Assembly: GCA_028023455.1 (NCBI GenBank)
Contig: JAQFVV010006200.1
Coordinates: 4,505,860-4,569,859, forward strand
Direction: 5' to 3'
Length of the DNA stretch: 64,000 bases
Source of the DNA: Epiperipatus broadwayi
Lineage: Eukaryota; Onychophora; Udeonychophora; Euonychophora; Peripatidae
Shown here: piece after piece, positions 36,086 to 47,797 of the stretch
Position numbering within the stretch: the stretch's first letter is position 1
Layout of the letters: each line of letters begins with the position of its first letter
The notes under the pieces: generated by a model
What the model saw: only the letters and a program-made list of their open reading frames with translations
Told to the model about the DNA's origin: nothing
The model's database searches: none
Position numbers and translations under genes: made by a program

Positions 36086-36218
36086 TCACTAAATGTTTAG
36101 AGGAATTTGAACTCAGGATTTTTCAGCATATTTATCCTTAGAGATAATAAATACCTCCATACTTCCCCATTCTTTTTAAATTCATATAAATAAAGATATA
36201 ATAAAAGACAAATGTCCC

Positions 36219-36258
36219 CCAAGATGCATTTCGTGCTGAACCAGCACTCATCAGTTGG
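36219..36258 (-). ncRNA. Hammerhead ribozyme, type I, intact core (family B)
   Basis: Minus strand: CCAA, CUGAUGA (36248-36254), GUGCUG-GUU-CAGCAC, GAAA (36229-36232), a very short stem III AUGCAU, C at the cleavage site (AUC triplet, 36223), then UUGG pairing with CCAA. All invariant core residues are present. Stem III has only 1-2 bp, as in known minimal type I hammerheads. Confidence 0.78.
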
Positions 36259-36322
36259 CCTCCATTCCATCTCAAGCAAAAGATACACATAATATTACGC
36301 ATGTGAAAAAGATATATGATCT

Positions 36323-36364
36323 CCAATATACGTATTTCGTGCAGAACAAGCACTCATCAGTTGG
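36323..36364 (-). ncRNA. Hammerhead ribozyme, type I, intact core (family B)
   Basis: Minus strand: CCAA, CUGAUGA (36354-36360), stem II GUGC/GCAC with a 7 nt loop, GAAA (36335-36338), self-complementary stem III AUACGUAU, A at the cleavage site, UUGG. Core intact. Confidence 0.75.
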
Positions 36365-36599
36365 ATATGACTACAGTATCAAATCCAATAATTGCTTTCA
36401 GCATTTCATTGTCAGTTTTTCAATGAAATGAACGATTGAATAGTTGGAATGCTGAGAAGATTGAAGCCTGTCCATTAAAGTTTGAGGAGTTGGTATCTTA
36501 ATATAAACTGAGCACAGATTATATATGTGTGTGGAAGATTATGATCTAGCCCAAGTGATGAGTGATTTTTCTGCATGAAATATATATATATATATTGTA

Positions 36600-37400
36600 A
36601 CCTTATATTTTAGTATAAAATATATAGCTTAATAGAACTAATCTAAAATTTCTCTATCTTCTTCCAGATGACTTGATTGTCATGGCTAGCATTGTGAATA
36701 CTTGACAATTCCATTTTTTTTGCCTTACTTATTATATGATTTTTTTTTCTTTCTTTTACCTATTAGTTTTGTTCTATTTCCAAACACTAAGTTAAGTAAA
36801 CTGTGCTTAATCTGAAAGTGAAAACCAACAGTCTTTTACATCAAGTTCAATAAGATAAATAAAAACAAATAATTATTATTTGTTTTTCTCTTTAAATAAC
36901 CCTAGATATTATTTTGGTTTAATTAGATTTGTTTAATTTCTTTTGAATTAATTTATAAAATATGATAAGATAAAGGCTTTTTTTCTTTTCATTTTTCATT
37001 TTTAACAGATATGTAAATGAGAAGAATTTAATTGGCTAAGAAACAAAATAGAACTGCCAGATATAGTAACAGCCAGTGTAAAATTTTTATTATTATTATT
37101 TACCTTTAAACATATAACAAAACAAAAGCTTCTCTTTAAAAAAAAAGCAAAAACATAAAGGTAAAGAAGGAAGTTAAGCTAAAACTTCTCTTAAATAATT
37201 TAAGTTGCAATATTATCTGGTGCAGCAAAATGTATAGCTAAATCTTAACTAATATGTTCAAGTCTCCCAACTATGAGGCTACCTGCTGATAATCTTCCAC
37301 AAGGTCTACAACTGAAATGCACAGGAATTATTGTTGACCACGACAACAGGAATAACAATTCTAAAAGGTCAGTCTATTTGAAAATTATTATTGTTTACAG
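36600..37400. other. No gene seen
   Basis: AT-rich sequence. Nothing assignable. Confidence 0.5.
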
Positions 37401-37403
37401 ACT

Positions 37404-37695
37404 ATATTTAGCATTTGGATAAAGTTTTACCTCAATAACTTTAACATATATAGCAGAATTATGCATGTGCAAAATGAAATACTATATTTAACTTTGGGTA
37501 TGGAGGTGTGGAATAAGATATTGTATTCAACCTTGAATAAAGTTTACTTTCATGAACTTTAACACATGTAAGAATGTTATATATGTGTGAAATGAAATGC
37601 TATATTTAACTTGTTATAATGTTTTACTTTCACAACTTTAAAAACTTCTAGTAGTATTATATATATGTGTGCAGAATGAAATGCTGTTCAACATT
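37404..37695. repeat. Degenerate tandem repeat, three units of about 90-120 bp
   Basis: Each unit has actttaaca..., a tatatgtgtg-like run and aaaatgaaat(a/g)ct, ending at tatatttaac. Confidence 0.65.
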
Positions 37696-37699
37696 TTGT

Positions 37700-39290
37700 G
37701 TATCAGTGTTTGAATGACAAAGAATTAATTATAATTCCACTTTGAACTTAGATTAGAAAGAATATTGTGAGTTATCTTATTAAAACTACAATATAGTTAT
37801 TGAAAGAAATAACAGCTAACAAAGAACTATTTTGGCTGTTATAGCACGTGGGATAATTATTTGCTTGAACTATCATTTTTTGTCTTCAGCACTAATAAAT
37901 GAAAGTAATAAATATTTTAATTTTGGAATAACACCTAAAATAAAGCCATGCAACTCCATTAACTTTTGATGATAATATGACTAAAATGATACATATCCTA
38001 CCTCTCAAAATATCTTGGATCTTCAGAATCTATATGTAGATCAGCTAATTTATAAATATTCCTTATAAATGGAGATGAAGAATCATACAATCAACTTTTA
38101 AGATTCTATGTTGTAATTAAACAAATATATTTAATTTATATTTGTCATTAAGTTTGAGAAATGTGCTATTAATTGATTGGGTAATAGCCAATAAATTTAA
38201 ATAATATGTATTTGAACCTAGTGTAGTAATTTAATGAACATGCATTTTATGTTTTATTTGTATTGTATATTCTCTTGTAAGTATGTTAAATTCACAATAT
38301 ATATAATCTTGTGTGTATTAAATAATTATTTGTTTACTTAGATATAGAGATTACAGAAAGTCAATTTAAGGAACAGCATTTGCGTAAAGATTTAATGATT
38401 AATTCCATGTATTTATAATGCATCATCACCAGATGGCCTCATTCTGTATGTCTTTCCAGAATTCTGTGCTTATACTCATATTATAATATTAGGTAATATT
38501 CTTTCATACCATCTGGTCTATGGCCGGCCATTGTCTCAATTGTTAAAATTTTCTTATATCTTTGGGCATATTTAACATTTGTAAAACTGAACATGCCTTC
38601 CAACTTAGAAGATTGATGAGGGTAATTTATTTCTGTTTTATTGTGAGTGTTAATACTATTATAATGTTATTTGGTTTTTTCTGTACTGGTGGTTAATCCC
38701 AGAATAATTGTTTGCCATTATTTTGTATATCCTTTTAGTTTGTTTCAGTGCTGATGCTTAATCCACTGAACATTTTGTAGTTATGCTAATTGCTCTGATG
38801 ATGGTTAGAAAACCCTCAGGGTACTAATTGTTCATTATTCCTTTGTGTGGATGAGTACCACGGATATAGCATTACTCTTTGTTATATAAATGTATGTTTG
38901 AACAGAATCTCCATGTATTATTATGCATACATTGTTTTTCTCATCTTAATGTTTGCCTCACATGTTCTGTCATCAGCCATAAAAGGGCATTCAAGTGAAT
39001 TATTGTCATAATTTATTATAGGTCAATTATATGATATTCCAGCTGAGTTGGAGTTCAAATTCCCTCTTTGATTTCATATCTTATCATAGTCAATTTTCAT
39101 AGGTTTATTAATAGCAATTGTTGTCAGTATTATTATAATTTTGAAGTATAGGTGCATTGGTTCTGGTTTTGACATATTAGAGTTGTCATTGACTGGGTAT
39201 TTGAATCTATTTTCATCCCTATAAGGGCCTAAATCAGTACATTTGTAATAAAATCTTAGATTGTATTATTTGAAACTAGTGCACATATCC
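37700..39290. other. No gene recognised
   Basis: AT-rich sequence. A ctctgatgatggttagaaaacc stretch near 38806 resembles the CTGATGA part of a hammerhead, but no GAAA follows. Confidence 0.4.
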
Positions 39291-39291
39291 A

Positions 39292-39425
39292 TGTACAGTG
39301 CTAAGTACATGTGATGATATTTTATTTTAATTTTTATTTATTTATTTAATTAATATACATTATCCATGTAGAACAGTTACATGTGATGATATTTTATGTT
39401 ATTTATCATTTATTTAATTTGTGAA
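39292..39425. repeat. Two-unit tandem repeat, about 80 bp
   Basis: ccatgta...acatgtgatgatatttta...atttatttaat occurs twice in a row. Confidence 0.7.
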
Positions 39426-40380
39426 TATTGTTAACCATTTACTATTTAAATGTTTATTGAGTCATAAATAAATGTTAATTTTATAACTTAATCTATCTGT
39501 GCCATTGCTATTTGTCACACACAGAGTCAGAAATCCAACATAGTAAATAGATAATAAATATTAGAGCACATATTGTCCCTGATGATGTATGCAAGATCTA
39601 CTGAAACATTCAGAGAATATTTTAATGCTTTGTTCTAGGGTAACCTGTGACATATAAGATACAATAAACCCCCATGTACATTCTACATCACCTCTGCTTT
39701 GCTTTGTTAATTCTGGAATATAATCCAGAATCTGTTACCTCTATTAATATTTGCAACATTAATAATTAAATTAATAATAAATGTGCTAGCCAGTATGACA
39801 ATTGAACCTATTCTCTAATATTATAACAGGTATTTTATTTATTCCACTAAGAGTTTCATTGCTATTGATTTGATATAATATTTGAGTTAACGAAGAAAGA
39901 ACTTAAAGTTTATATTACTCACCTTCCATTTCAAAAATATTTCCTTATAGAACATTTCTGTACTTAGAACATGAGGATATCTGAGCTACAGCCAATCATG
40001 TTACAAAGCTGATTAGATTTATTACTAATGATTAGCAATTTTATAGATTATGCCAGTTTGTCCATGGTTGCCATCAAGTCCCAAAGTAAATAAAATTGTA
40101 AATTAAGATTTGGGGATGTCGTTTTAAGATTCAGTTGTTAAGAAGAATTATAGTTAATTAAAGATTCATACAATTTATACTAGATAATTTAACGTATCTT
40201 CAAATAATGCTGTGATAGGTCTTCATGATGTACCCTGGCCACGATCGGATTATATTGTAACAGCTTTTTTATATCATTTAATTTTAGTCTATTACAGTCC
40301 AGGGTAGGATTTTTGGGTCATAGTTCTTGGCTTCCACGTGAGCCAATTCACTGTTGACTAACTTTTTAGTTATGATATAT
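39425..40380. other. No gene seen
   Basis: AT-rich sequence. Nothing assignable. Confidence 0.45.
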
Positions 40381-40383
40381 ACA

Positions 40384-40500
40384 TATATATTGAGAATCAT
40401 GTAACTTTTTTGCATGCGTGTAGACATGTGCATGGATTAGAGAATAAATAAACTGAAAAATCCTGAGTTGAAATTCCTCTAATTACACATATAAGAAACA
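40384..40500 (+). mobile_element. Family B terminal fragment
   Basis: Only the right end remains: gtagacatgtgcatgg, then gagttgaaattcctctaatt and acacatataag, matching the family B terminus at 23.4 kb. Confidence 0.5.
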
Positions 40501-41625
40501 TTCATTACTGCCTTAGAATTAAAATCACTAAATGTTTTTAAAGTATGAAATATTTATATATAAATTCTTAATACAATTCTTCTTTATAAATCTTGCATTA
40601 TTTTATGAACCATTTCTTTTTCATGACTATATCCACTGGATATGCAATATATTATTCTATCTCTCTCTTCACCTAGTTTTGTACCACCCCCTATGATCAT
40701 TTTCAAGGCTCATTCTTAATAATATATGTAGACCTATAGTTATAATTTACATTACGTGTGCAAAAAATCATAATAACAATAATTTAAAAATGTTCTCAAA
40801 TAAATGTAGGATTTATTTTTCAAAAGTAAAATAATTTTTATAGACTATAATTCAATTGATTTATTTTTTAGTTATTTTTACATTATTGTTATTATTTTGA
40901 GAAGATAGCTAGAAAAAAGTAAATTCAATTATATATGTAAAAGAGTTATGTTGGTTTTGTAAAATATAGTTAAGTGAATTGTTCTTGGGTTTTTTGTAAT
41001 CATGTTATTTATAGAAATAAACCTTGAAAATAACCATAGGGGGTGGTTTGAATGTAAATTGGAGCCGTAGAATAATATTCTATATATATGACTACGGAAA
41101 GGAAATGTCATAAAATAAAACAAGATTTATAAAGAAAAATTAAGTTGAGAATTTATATATTGAAATTAACGGGCTATTTTAAAATCGAAGGGGGGGGGGG
41201 TACTTATTAGAAATATTTATTAAATTATAAAGCATTAAATTAATGCAATATGATCTACAAATGTCAAAATTCTTCCCTTACAAATTTATCAGTATCCACT
41301 TTACATAAATGTATTATTAATTATTACTAATTATTTGAAAAACTAGACATTATGTAGATCACTTTTAATTCAGATGCAAATATTAATATTAATTAAATGA
41401 CAAAATTTGTTAAAATTGAGGTTTCTAGAATATATAAAATTATTAAATAATTTTTGAGAAATACTTAAATAACTAACATAATATTTTTTATTTTAAAAAA
41501 AGGTCAAATAAATAACGAAATTGATAATATTATTTTAAGATAAACTGCAATATAAGTAAATGCCATAAGATATTATAATTTATGTTAGCTTTTTTTTAAA
41601 TATAAGATTTAAAGTTTTATACATT
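40500..41625. other. No gene seen
   Basis: AT-rich sequence with a G homopolymer near 41190. Nothing assignable. Confidence 0.5.
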
Positions 41626-41627
41626 AT

Positions 41628-41757
41628 ACACATTCTTTTTTCTTCTTCTCATAAGTCATAGCATCGGCCGGGAAGCGAACTTGCTAACCCGGGACAATTG
41701 CTTGTAAGGCAGCTGTGCTGACCTCTCGACCACCAACGCTTGACTAGACACATTCTT
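41628..41757 (-). mobile_element. tRNA-like SINE, copy 3, with 10 bp target duplication
   Basis: ACACATTCTT at 41628-41637 and 41748-41757 flanks the insert. The tRNA-like unit (41661-41739, minus) keeps acceptor GCGTTGG/CCGATGC, the A box TGGTCGAGAGG and a recognisable B-box region. Its 3' side is followed by atgacttatgagaa and an A-rich tail (gaagaaaaaag), which fits target-primed retroposition. Confidence 0.82.
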
Positions 41758-41759
41758 AT

Positions 41760-42540
41760 GAGCTCCCATTTATTTATGGGTTTGGAGATTTTCATATTAA
41801 AATAGTTAAATGTATTCTCCCATTATTATTGTCAAGTGTTACCAGGTTAATACCAATACCTGGTATTCATATGAATAGATCTTCAGAATGACTCATCATT
41901 TATTTACGTTTTCAGCCTGCTCAAAGACACATTTATTATTGTAATGATGAAATATATGCACTTCATTGCTGGACATATTCTATTTTTCAACGCACATTTC
42001 TAATAAATTAATTCAGTTCCTAATCTAATCATAATAGAAAATTTTCATTCTGATCATTTGTGCTTCAAATGGGAGTTCTGATCCATGCTAATCAAGTACT
42101 CATTTGTCAAATTTTTATTAATGGAACTCTCAAAAAAAAATTTTCATGCATCACAATTCAAAAATATTATTTTCTGTCCTCTTGTTTCACATCTATAGAG
42201 AGAACATGGTAAATACCAGAGCTTCAACAATTCTGATGTTTATTTCCATAGATATGTCTATATCTGAAAAATCTTTTTCTGCTTTTTTTAATTCAGTTAT
42301 GATGTGCTAAAACATAACTATGACTTCTTAACTATTGAATTTTTTATTGATTGGTGAGTGATCCAAGGCAAGTCAGACAATTATTTCAGCATCTCCACTA
42401 TAACTCTCTGTAGATTATTTAGTGATCTGGTGACAGACTCAAAAGCTAATGGTTTCTGAATTATTCTCAACTGAGTAAAGTAAAATGAAGATCATATAAT
42501 TCTATAATTAAAAATCACTTCTTTTCTTTTCAAAAACTTT
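41760..42540. other. No gene seen
   Basis: AT-rich sequence. Nothing assignable. Confidence 0.5.
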
Positions 42541-42549
42541 ATTTGATGT

Positions 42550-42635
42550 ATATATATATATATATATCCACTTATTTCCAACGTTTCGACTATCTTTACT
42601 CTATAGTCATTTTCAAGGATCTAGAAAAAACATTA
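42550..42635 (-). ncRNA. Hammerhead-like terminal motif of the Penelope-like element
   Basis: Minus strand: CUUGAAAAU, stem-loop GACUAU...AUAGUC (6 bp), then GAAACGUUGG. The GAAAC box and stem II are perfect, but the CUGAUGA box is degenerate. The order matches the solo motif at 33.8 kb and the hammerheads reported in terminal repeats of Penelope-like elements. Cleavage is doubtful. Confidence 0.5.
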
Positions 42636-42916
42636 CATTATAAACAAACTTCACATAATAAAAACAAAAATAATCAAAAACAATATAAAGCATATAAACC
42701 CCATAAATTTTAAAAATAAATAAAATACATTAAAATCAATTAAATTAAAAACACAAAACATACACCACACTTACTTGACTCCCTTCTCAAAAAACTTTCC
42801 CTTTTTACATTTTTTATCCAAAAAACCAATTGTTACAATAAAAAACTTATTTCCTTTTTCTTTCTTATATACTTCAAAAATGAATTTATTTCCAAAAATA
42901 ATTCTTTATTCATGTC

Positions 42917-45265
42917 TTATCCAATTCTATTTAAAACAGGTTTATGTCTTTTTATATATAAACTCTCTATTACCATTCTTTCTTTATACAATCTAACCCC
43001 CTCCAACATTTTAATCTTAAAATCTGTATGTCCAATTTCCTTACTATGTATATTTACAGTAGAATTCCTATCTCTCAAATGCTGTTTCAATCTTGTCTCT
43101 AATTTGTTCTTTGTTGTACCAATATATGATACATCTTTATCCTCTTTTTTACAATCCAAACATTCTATTTTATAAATACCATTCATGTTTTCAACATTCC
43201 TATTTTTTACCATATTACCTAAATTACATTTCCTTTTATATACTGGTTTCAACAATAAACCACATTCCTTACCATATTTCTTATTCATATCCCTCATTAT
43301 CTTTTTAATCTTAAAAAAAGTACTTTTTGACACTTTATACCCACTATACATAAATTCCTTCTTTTTTTCTTTCTTTTTTCTCAATTTCCTCTCAATTTTG
43401 TCTATATTCTTTTTTCCACATAATTTATTAATAATCTTAATTGGATAATCATTTTTTATTGCCTCATTTTTTATACACTCCATTTCCTCCCTAAATAACC
43501 CCTCCTCTGAACATAGATTAATTCCTCTAACTATTCTATTATTAACAATATTAATCCTATGTATGTATTCAATATCTGATTCCCAATTACTCAATAATCC
43601 ATAAAAAGTATCTTTTCTAAAAATACTAGTCTCAATCCCTACTCTATAATTTTTTATAACTTTTTTAATTTTAACATCCATATAATTAATTGAATTATTT
43701 ATTTCTTTTTCCATTGTAAATTTTATGTTTTCCTCAATTGAATTAATATATTTTAAAAAAAATTCTGATTTCCTTTCATTCCCATTGAATACCAAAAAAT
43801 AATCATCAATATATCTCACATAAAATATAGGTTTGTATCTAGTATCACCAAAATATCTTTTTTCAAAAAAATCCATATATAATGATGCCAGTAAGCCATT
43901 TAAACAGTTTCCCATACTCAGACCTTTACACTGTTTATAATATTTCCCATTGTATATAAATATAACATCCTTACAGCATACACTCAACATGTCATTTAAT
44001 AAATGACTTTCTATTTTAATATTCTTATTACCATCCTTAATATACATTTCCATAATTACTTCAACCGCTTTATTTGGATATATATTTGTATACATATTAC
44101 ACACATCTAATTTTACAAACCATATATTTTTTACATTATTGTTTTTTTCTAAAAAAACTTTTAATTCTTTTATAAATTCATATGAATTATCAACATTATT
44201 TCCTCTTTCTTTCTTTCCATATTTTTTTAAAACCTTAGTAAATAACCATTTTGATAATTTTTCATAATATGCATCAATATTATTAATTATTGGTCTCAAT
44301 GGTATCCCAATCTTATGCGTTTTTGGTATCCCATGTATCTCAGCATCTTTAAAATCCATCTTCTTCAATTTCACTAAATCATTCACACCTATGCTTCCTT
44401 TTGAATACATTTCTGTTATAAATCTATTTATTTTTTTATTTTTCCCTATCCCCTCATTCTTCTTAATCCTTTCAAAACAATCCTCTTTTAATAATATTTC
44501 CATCTTTTCCCTATACTCTTCTATCTTCATTACCACCATACTAGATGTTTTATCTCCCTTCAAGAACACCACATCATTATATTTACTCTTCATATTCATA
44601 ATCATTGCCCATTCATTATCATAACCAGATTTATCACTTTTATTCCTTCTTATATCATACTCCAATACTTCCATCCTGTATTGAAATTCCTTCATCATCC
44701 TTTCATACCCATATCTTTTTCTCTCATTACCATTATTCACACTACTTAAATCCTTTAATCTATCTATCATTAATTTAGATTTTGCCTCTATTTCAAAAAT
44801 CTCTTTTTGCATTTCAATTTTTCTCCCAGGTATATATTTTAATTCTTTTTCTAATATTCTCTTTTCATCCTCTTTAAAAACTTTATCTGTTAAATTAATA
44901 ATAAAATTATATTTACCATTATTACATTCCTTTCTATTCTCATATTTATTTCTATTATCATATCCTTTCCCAAATTTACTCCTAGCTTTGTTTTTATTCT
45001 CACATATATTCCTTTTATTTTTGTCTCTTATTAATCTCTCTATTTTCTTATTTTGTCTCAAAATCACTCCATTCTTAAAAATACCCATTTTATATATAAA
45101 AATATTTTTTAATAATTTTTCTTCCTTTAAATTAATTAACCTTCTCAATTTTTCATATACATCTTTAACCCTCTTTAAAAACCTCTCTTTATCTCTATAT
45201 AATATACGAATATATCTTTTTACTAATTTCATTTGCAATCCATAAACATATTTCACATCAAACAT
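42917..45265 (-). CDS. Penelope-like reverse transcriptase with GIY-YIG endonuclease
   Basis: A 782-residue protein that would copy the element RNA into DNA at nicked targets. Reverse transcriptase motifs run in order: HGIPKTHKIGIPLRPII at about 311-327, motif A VKLDVCNMYTNI at 384-395 (catalytic D387), motif B KGLSMGNCLNGLLASLYM at about 447-464, and motif C RYIDD at 484-488 (D487, D488). The linker is Lys-rich. The C-terminal GIY-YIG nuclease has GIY at 696-698, YIG at 714-716, R725, H729, E767 and N779, with a CLDC cysteine pair (702-705) between GIY and YIG as in the endonuclease-bearing Penelope group. All expected catalytic residues are present and there is no stop or frameshift. The first Met at 45265 is the first in the open frame. 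Residue use is skewed to Lys, Ile and Asn in line with local AT richness. The presence of an EN domain excludes the EN-less Athena-like clades. Confidence 0.93.
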   Translation of the reverse strand: MFDVKYVYGLQMKLVKRYIRILYRDKERFLKRVKDVYEKLRRLINLKEEKLLKNIFIYKMGIFKNGVILRQNKKIERLIRDKNKRNICENKNKARSKFGKGYDNRNKYENRKECNNGKYNFIINLTDKVFKEDEKRILEKELKYIPGRKIEMQKEIFEIEAKSKLMIDRLKDLSSVNNGNERKRYGYERMMKEFQYRMEVLEYDIRRNKSDKSGYDNEWAMIMNMKSKYNDVVFLKGDKTSSMVVMKIEEYREKMEILLKEDCFERIKKNEGIGKNKKINRFITEMYSKGSIGVNDLVKLKKMDFKDAEIHGIPKTHKIGIPLRPIINNIDAYYEKLSKWLFTKVLKKYGKKERGNNVDNSYEFIKELKVFLEKNNNVKNIWFVKLDVCNMYTNIYPNKAVEVIMEMYIKDGNKNIKIESHLLNDMLSVCCKDVIFIYNGKYYKQCKGLSMGNCLNGLLASLYMDFFEKRYFGDTRYKPIFYVRYIDDYFLVFNGNERKSEFFLKYINSIEENIKFTMEKEINNSINYMDVKIKKVIKNYRVGIETSIFRKDTFYGLLSNWESDIEYIHRINIVNNRIVRGINLCSEEGLFREEMECIKNEAIKNDYPIKIINKLCGKKNIDKIERKLRKKKEKKKEFMYSGYKVSKSTFFKIKKIMRDMNKKYGKECGLLLKPVYKRKCNLGNMVKNRNVENMNGIYKIECLDCKKEDKDVSYIGTTKNKLETRLKQHLRDRNSTVNIHSKEIGHTDFKIKMLEGVRLYKERMVIESLYIKRHKPVLNRIG

Positions 45266-45299
45266 ATTCTTAATTACTTTAATTTTTAAAAAAATTGGT

Positions 45300-45695
45300 A
45301 TTACCCTATTATGAAGATCTTAGTTTGGTTAAATAAATTAAACTGTTGAGCTCAACATATTCTCGGGTGCTTAAATATCACATGATCTTTGAAAAACCAA
45401 CCCTATGATTATTTATAACATTATAAATTTTTAAGTTAGTCTCTGACTCTGATATTATAACAAAATCTAAAAATTCCTTTCTCTTAATATTTTTTTGTTT
45501 ATTTTATAATGTCTTATTACTAATATCTTATTGAATATCACTGATATAGAATCATATTAATTTCAGTTGAATCAATAGTAATCACATTATTTCAAAGTAT
45601 ACTAGAGGAAATAAATCGTAAGCTATTTCTTTACCAGATTATCTTAAGCATTGATTATCAATAAAGCAAGTCATATATAATGTGACATTGCTTTT
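45300..45695. other. No gene seen
   Basis: AT-rich sequence upstream of the Penelope-like ORF. It may include part of the element's 5' region. Confidence 0.4.
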
Positions 45696-45699
45696 ATAA

Positions 45700-45872
45700 A
45701 CTTGTATTTACAAAAATGTAATACAAAGAGGGTACCAATAGCTCAAAGAAGCTCTTAATTGATAAGTGCAGTAAGAGAAAATATTTAAAATCTCTATCCT
45801 AATTACTCTTATCCCCAGACCAATTGGTTTTGAGCTTATGGCTCACCTCAGCGAGGAGCTAGAATATTCAGA
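45700..45872 (-). mobile_element. Family C repeat with hammerhead-derived core, copy 2
   Basis: Minus strand: UCCUCG, CUGAGGU, stem II GAGC-CAUAA-GCUC, AAAA, palindromic stem III ACCAAUUGGU, C, UGGGGA. Stem I (UCCUCG with UGGGGA), stem II and stem III are all intact, and the cleavage triplet would be GUC, but A9 is U and G12 is A. It shares about 120 bp with 4.96-5.13 kb. It lies in the same orientation about 430 bp upstream of the Penelope-like ORF, which may be coincidence or an old 5' repeat. Confidence 0.6.
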
Positions 45873-45879
45873 CACTAGA

Positions 45880-46475
45880 TCCAAAATATCAACTCAAAAC
45901 CCAGCACTTATTTTATACATAATATTTAAGTAGAAACTCTGAAGTTTTGATCTAAAAAAGTCTTTTAATTATCGCAGTACAAAAATTATATATTATGATT
46001 TTTTTTTATACCATGTTAATAATGGAATGTGCATTTACATTTGAGTATTAAAAATATGGAAAAAGTAAGTAGGATTAGCAGAAGCTATTCATTAATAAGG
46101 TGATATAATTATCATCATCAAGATATAAATATCATCATCAATGTAACTCAAAACATGGCAATCTATAATTACCAGGTGCACTACATAACAGAGTCAGTGA
46201 TACTATGTTTACTTATAACTAGGTCTTACTAGTGTTGTTCTTCTCTTACTTGTCAGTATATTTGCAAGCATTTAGTCTTATATAGATTTCAACAAATTCA
46301 ACTTTAGCTGTGTTAAAATAACTACTCTTTTATTTTGATTGAAGTTTTAGCAATAAATCAGATCTTTATAAATATTTCTAAATTTAAATAATTTATTTTT
46401 ATATAAGCAAAACTTATAAGAAGAGTGTTATTCTAAATAACAAAAAAAAATTATATCTGTTAATAATTTTAAGAA
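45880..46475. other. No gene seen
   Basis: AT-rich sequence. Nothing assignable. Confidence 0.5.
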
Positions 46476-47342
46476 TAGACTGATATTATCATTTTTAATC
46501 ATTATCAATCCACTGCATGATGAAATTGTTTTCAAGTTTAATGCAATTTTTCCAATTTCTAGCTTCGTTTCTCCATGGTACATCAGCAAATTTCCTTATT
46601 TTCCTATTCATCTCATATATGGTCTTTTTCTAGGTCTTTTACAATCTCTCAGACTATCTATTAACATTTTTTTTCAGCAATATGTTTAGCCCAATTCCAT
46701 TCCAGTCTTTTAATTCTTTTAATGATGTCATGATGCCTTTTGTTCTTTCACCCATGTATTTCATTTTCAATCTCTTTTTGTTACTTCCAATATCCATCTT
46801 TCTCTATTTCAGTGAGTAAGTCTCTTCTGTTAAATGGCCAAGTCTTAGATTAATAAGTAAGAACTGGTAAAACATATCTATTAAAAATTTTACTTTTCAA
46901 ATACATAGGCATATTTCTTTTTAATATCAAGTTATTTCTACCAAAAGCACTCCAACAAAGTTTAATTCTATGACTAATTTCATTCATTATGTTTCCATCT
47001 GTAGTAATAATCTGACCTATAACTGATCATTATCAATCTTTATTTTCTTCTTCTAAATTAATTGTAATATTACTTTTTTTTTTAGCATTTATTTCCATTC
47101 CTATTTTCTTACTTTTATTTGTTTCATTTGTTTTTATTTACTAGTGCAGAGATAGTATGATAACTTTTGCAACATTTCTTGATGTTTTGAAGTATTATTA
47201 GCAAAAACAGTCACATCATTTACAAAATTTAGATGACTTAATTAATCTCCATTTACTTTTTACTCCCTTAATTTTCCTGTTCTAATTCACAAAATATTTC
47301 TTATAAAACTACTGTAAACAATTTTGGAGATATGGGATTATC

Positions 47343-47402
47343 CTGTCATATAGCCTTCTCAATGTTAATCTTCTGTCATATAGCCTTCTCAATGATAATC
47401 TT
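47343..47402. repeat. 30 bp tandem duplication
   Basis: ctgtcatatagccttctcaa plus ten bases is repeated at once with a single difference (gtta/gata). Confidence 0.9.
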
Positions 47403-47797
47403 TTTAGTATTACCCTGTAATCTAATCAATGCTGTTGAATTTTGATAAATATTCTTCAGAATATGACAATAATCCAGGTCTATGTCTTGTTGATCCAACA
47501 CTTTAATTATGTTTGCAAATATTTATAAAATTAAAAGGTTTTTCAGAATATAGAAAATCCAAAGCATAATGGAAACTCATATACAATGGTTCTTTCTATA
47601 ACTTTTTTCAATATTTGGTTTCGATTTATTGTGCTAAAATAATTTGTAAATCCATTTTGTTCTTTTAATTGGTTAAAATCCAAAGTTCAGCTGTAGACAG
47701 TTGTAATTATTTTAGTAAAAATTTTGTTTAGAAAAGATGAGATTTGTCTGTAATTTTTAACTTCTTCTTTATCTCATTTCTTAAATATCAATATTAG

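Larger units (their letters stand above)
36088..36600. mobile_element. Family B cluster with two intact hammerheads
   Basis: It starts with tagaggaatttgaactcagg. Two minus-sense hammerheads follow at 36219-36258 and 36323-36364 (about 104 bp apart, each beginning ttcgtgc...cactcatcagttgg). A plus-sense right arm then ends in a TA run near 36595, with a remnant GUGAUGA motif at about 36555. The short spacing shows a partial internal duplication of the hammerhead region. No coding capacity. Confidence 0.7.
42550..45300 (-). mobile_element. Penelope-like element with complete ORF
   Basis: It runs on the minus strand from upstream of the ORF (near 45300) to a hammerhead-like terminal motif and (TA)n at about 42550-42630. 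The single ORF is uninterrupted. The 3' end abuts a TA microsatellite. The 5' boundary and any target duplication could not be fixed, and a full 5' terminal repeat was not seen. Most other elements in the window are old or frameshifted; this one looks young or under selection. Confidence 0.85.

Noticed and set aside
39575-39615. CTGATGATGTATGC...GAAACATTCAG at 39.58 kb
   Set aside because: Both boxes are loosely present, but stem II is only GUA/UAC and no stem I pairs, so not called.
42775-45245. Plus-strand open frames rich in Phe, Leu and Ser across 42.8-45.2 kb
   Set aside because: Antisense shadows of the AT-rich, Lys/Ile/Asn-rich Penelope-like ORF on the minus strand.
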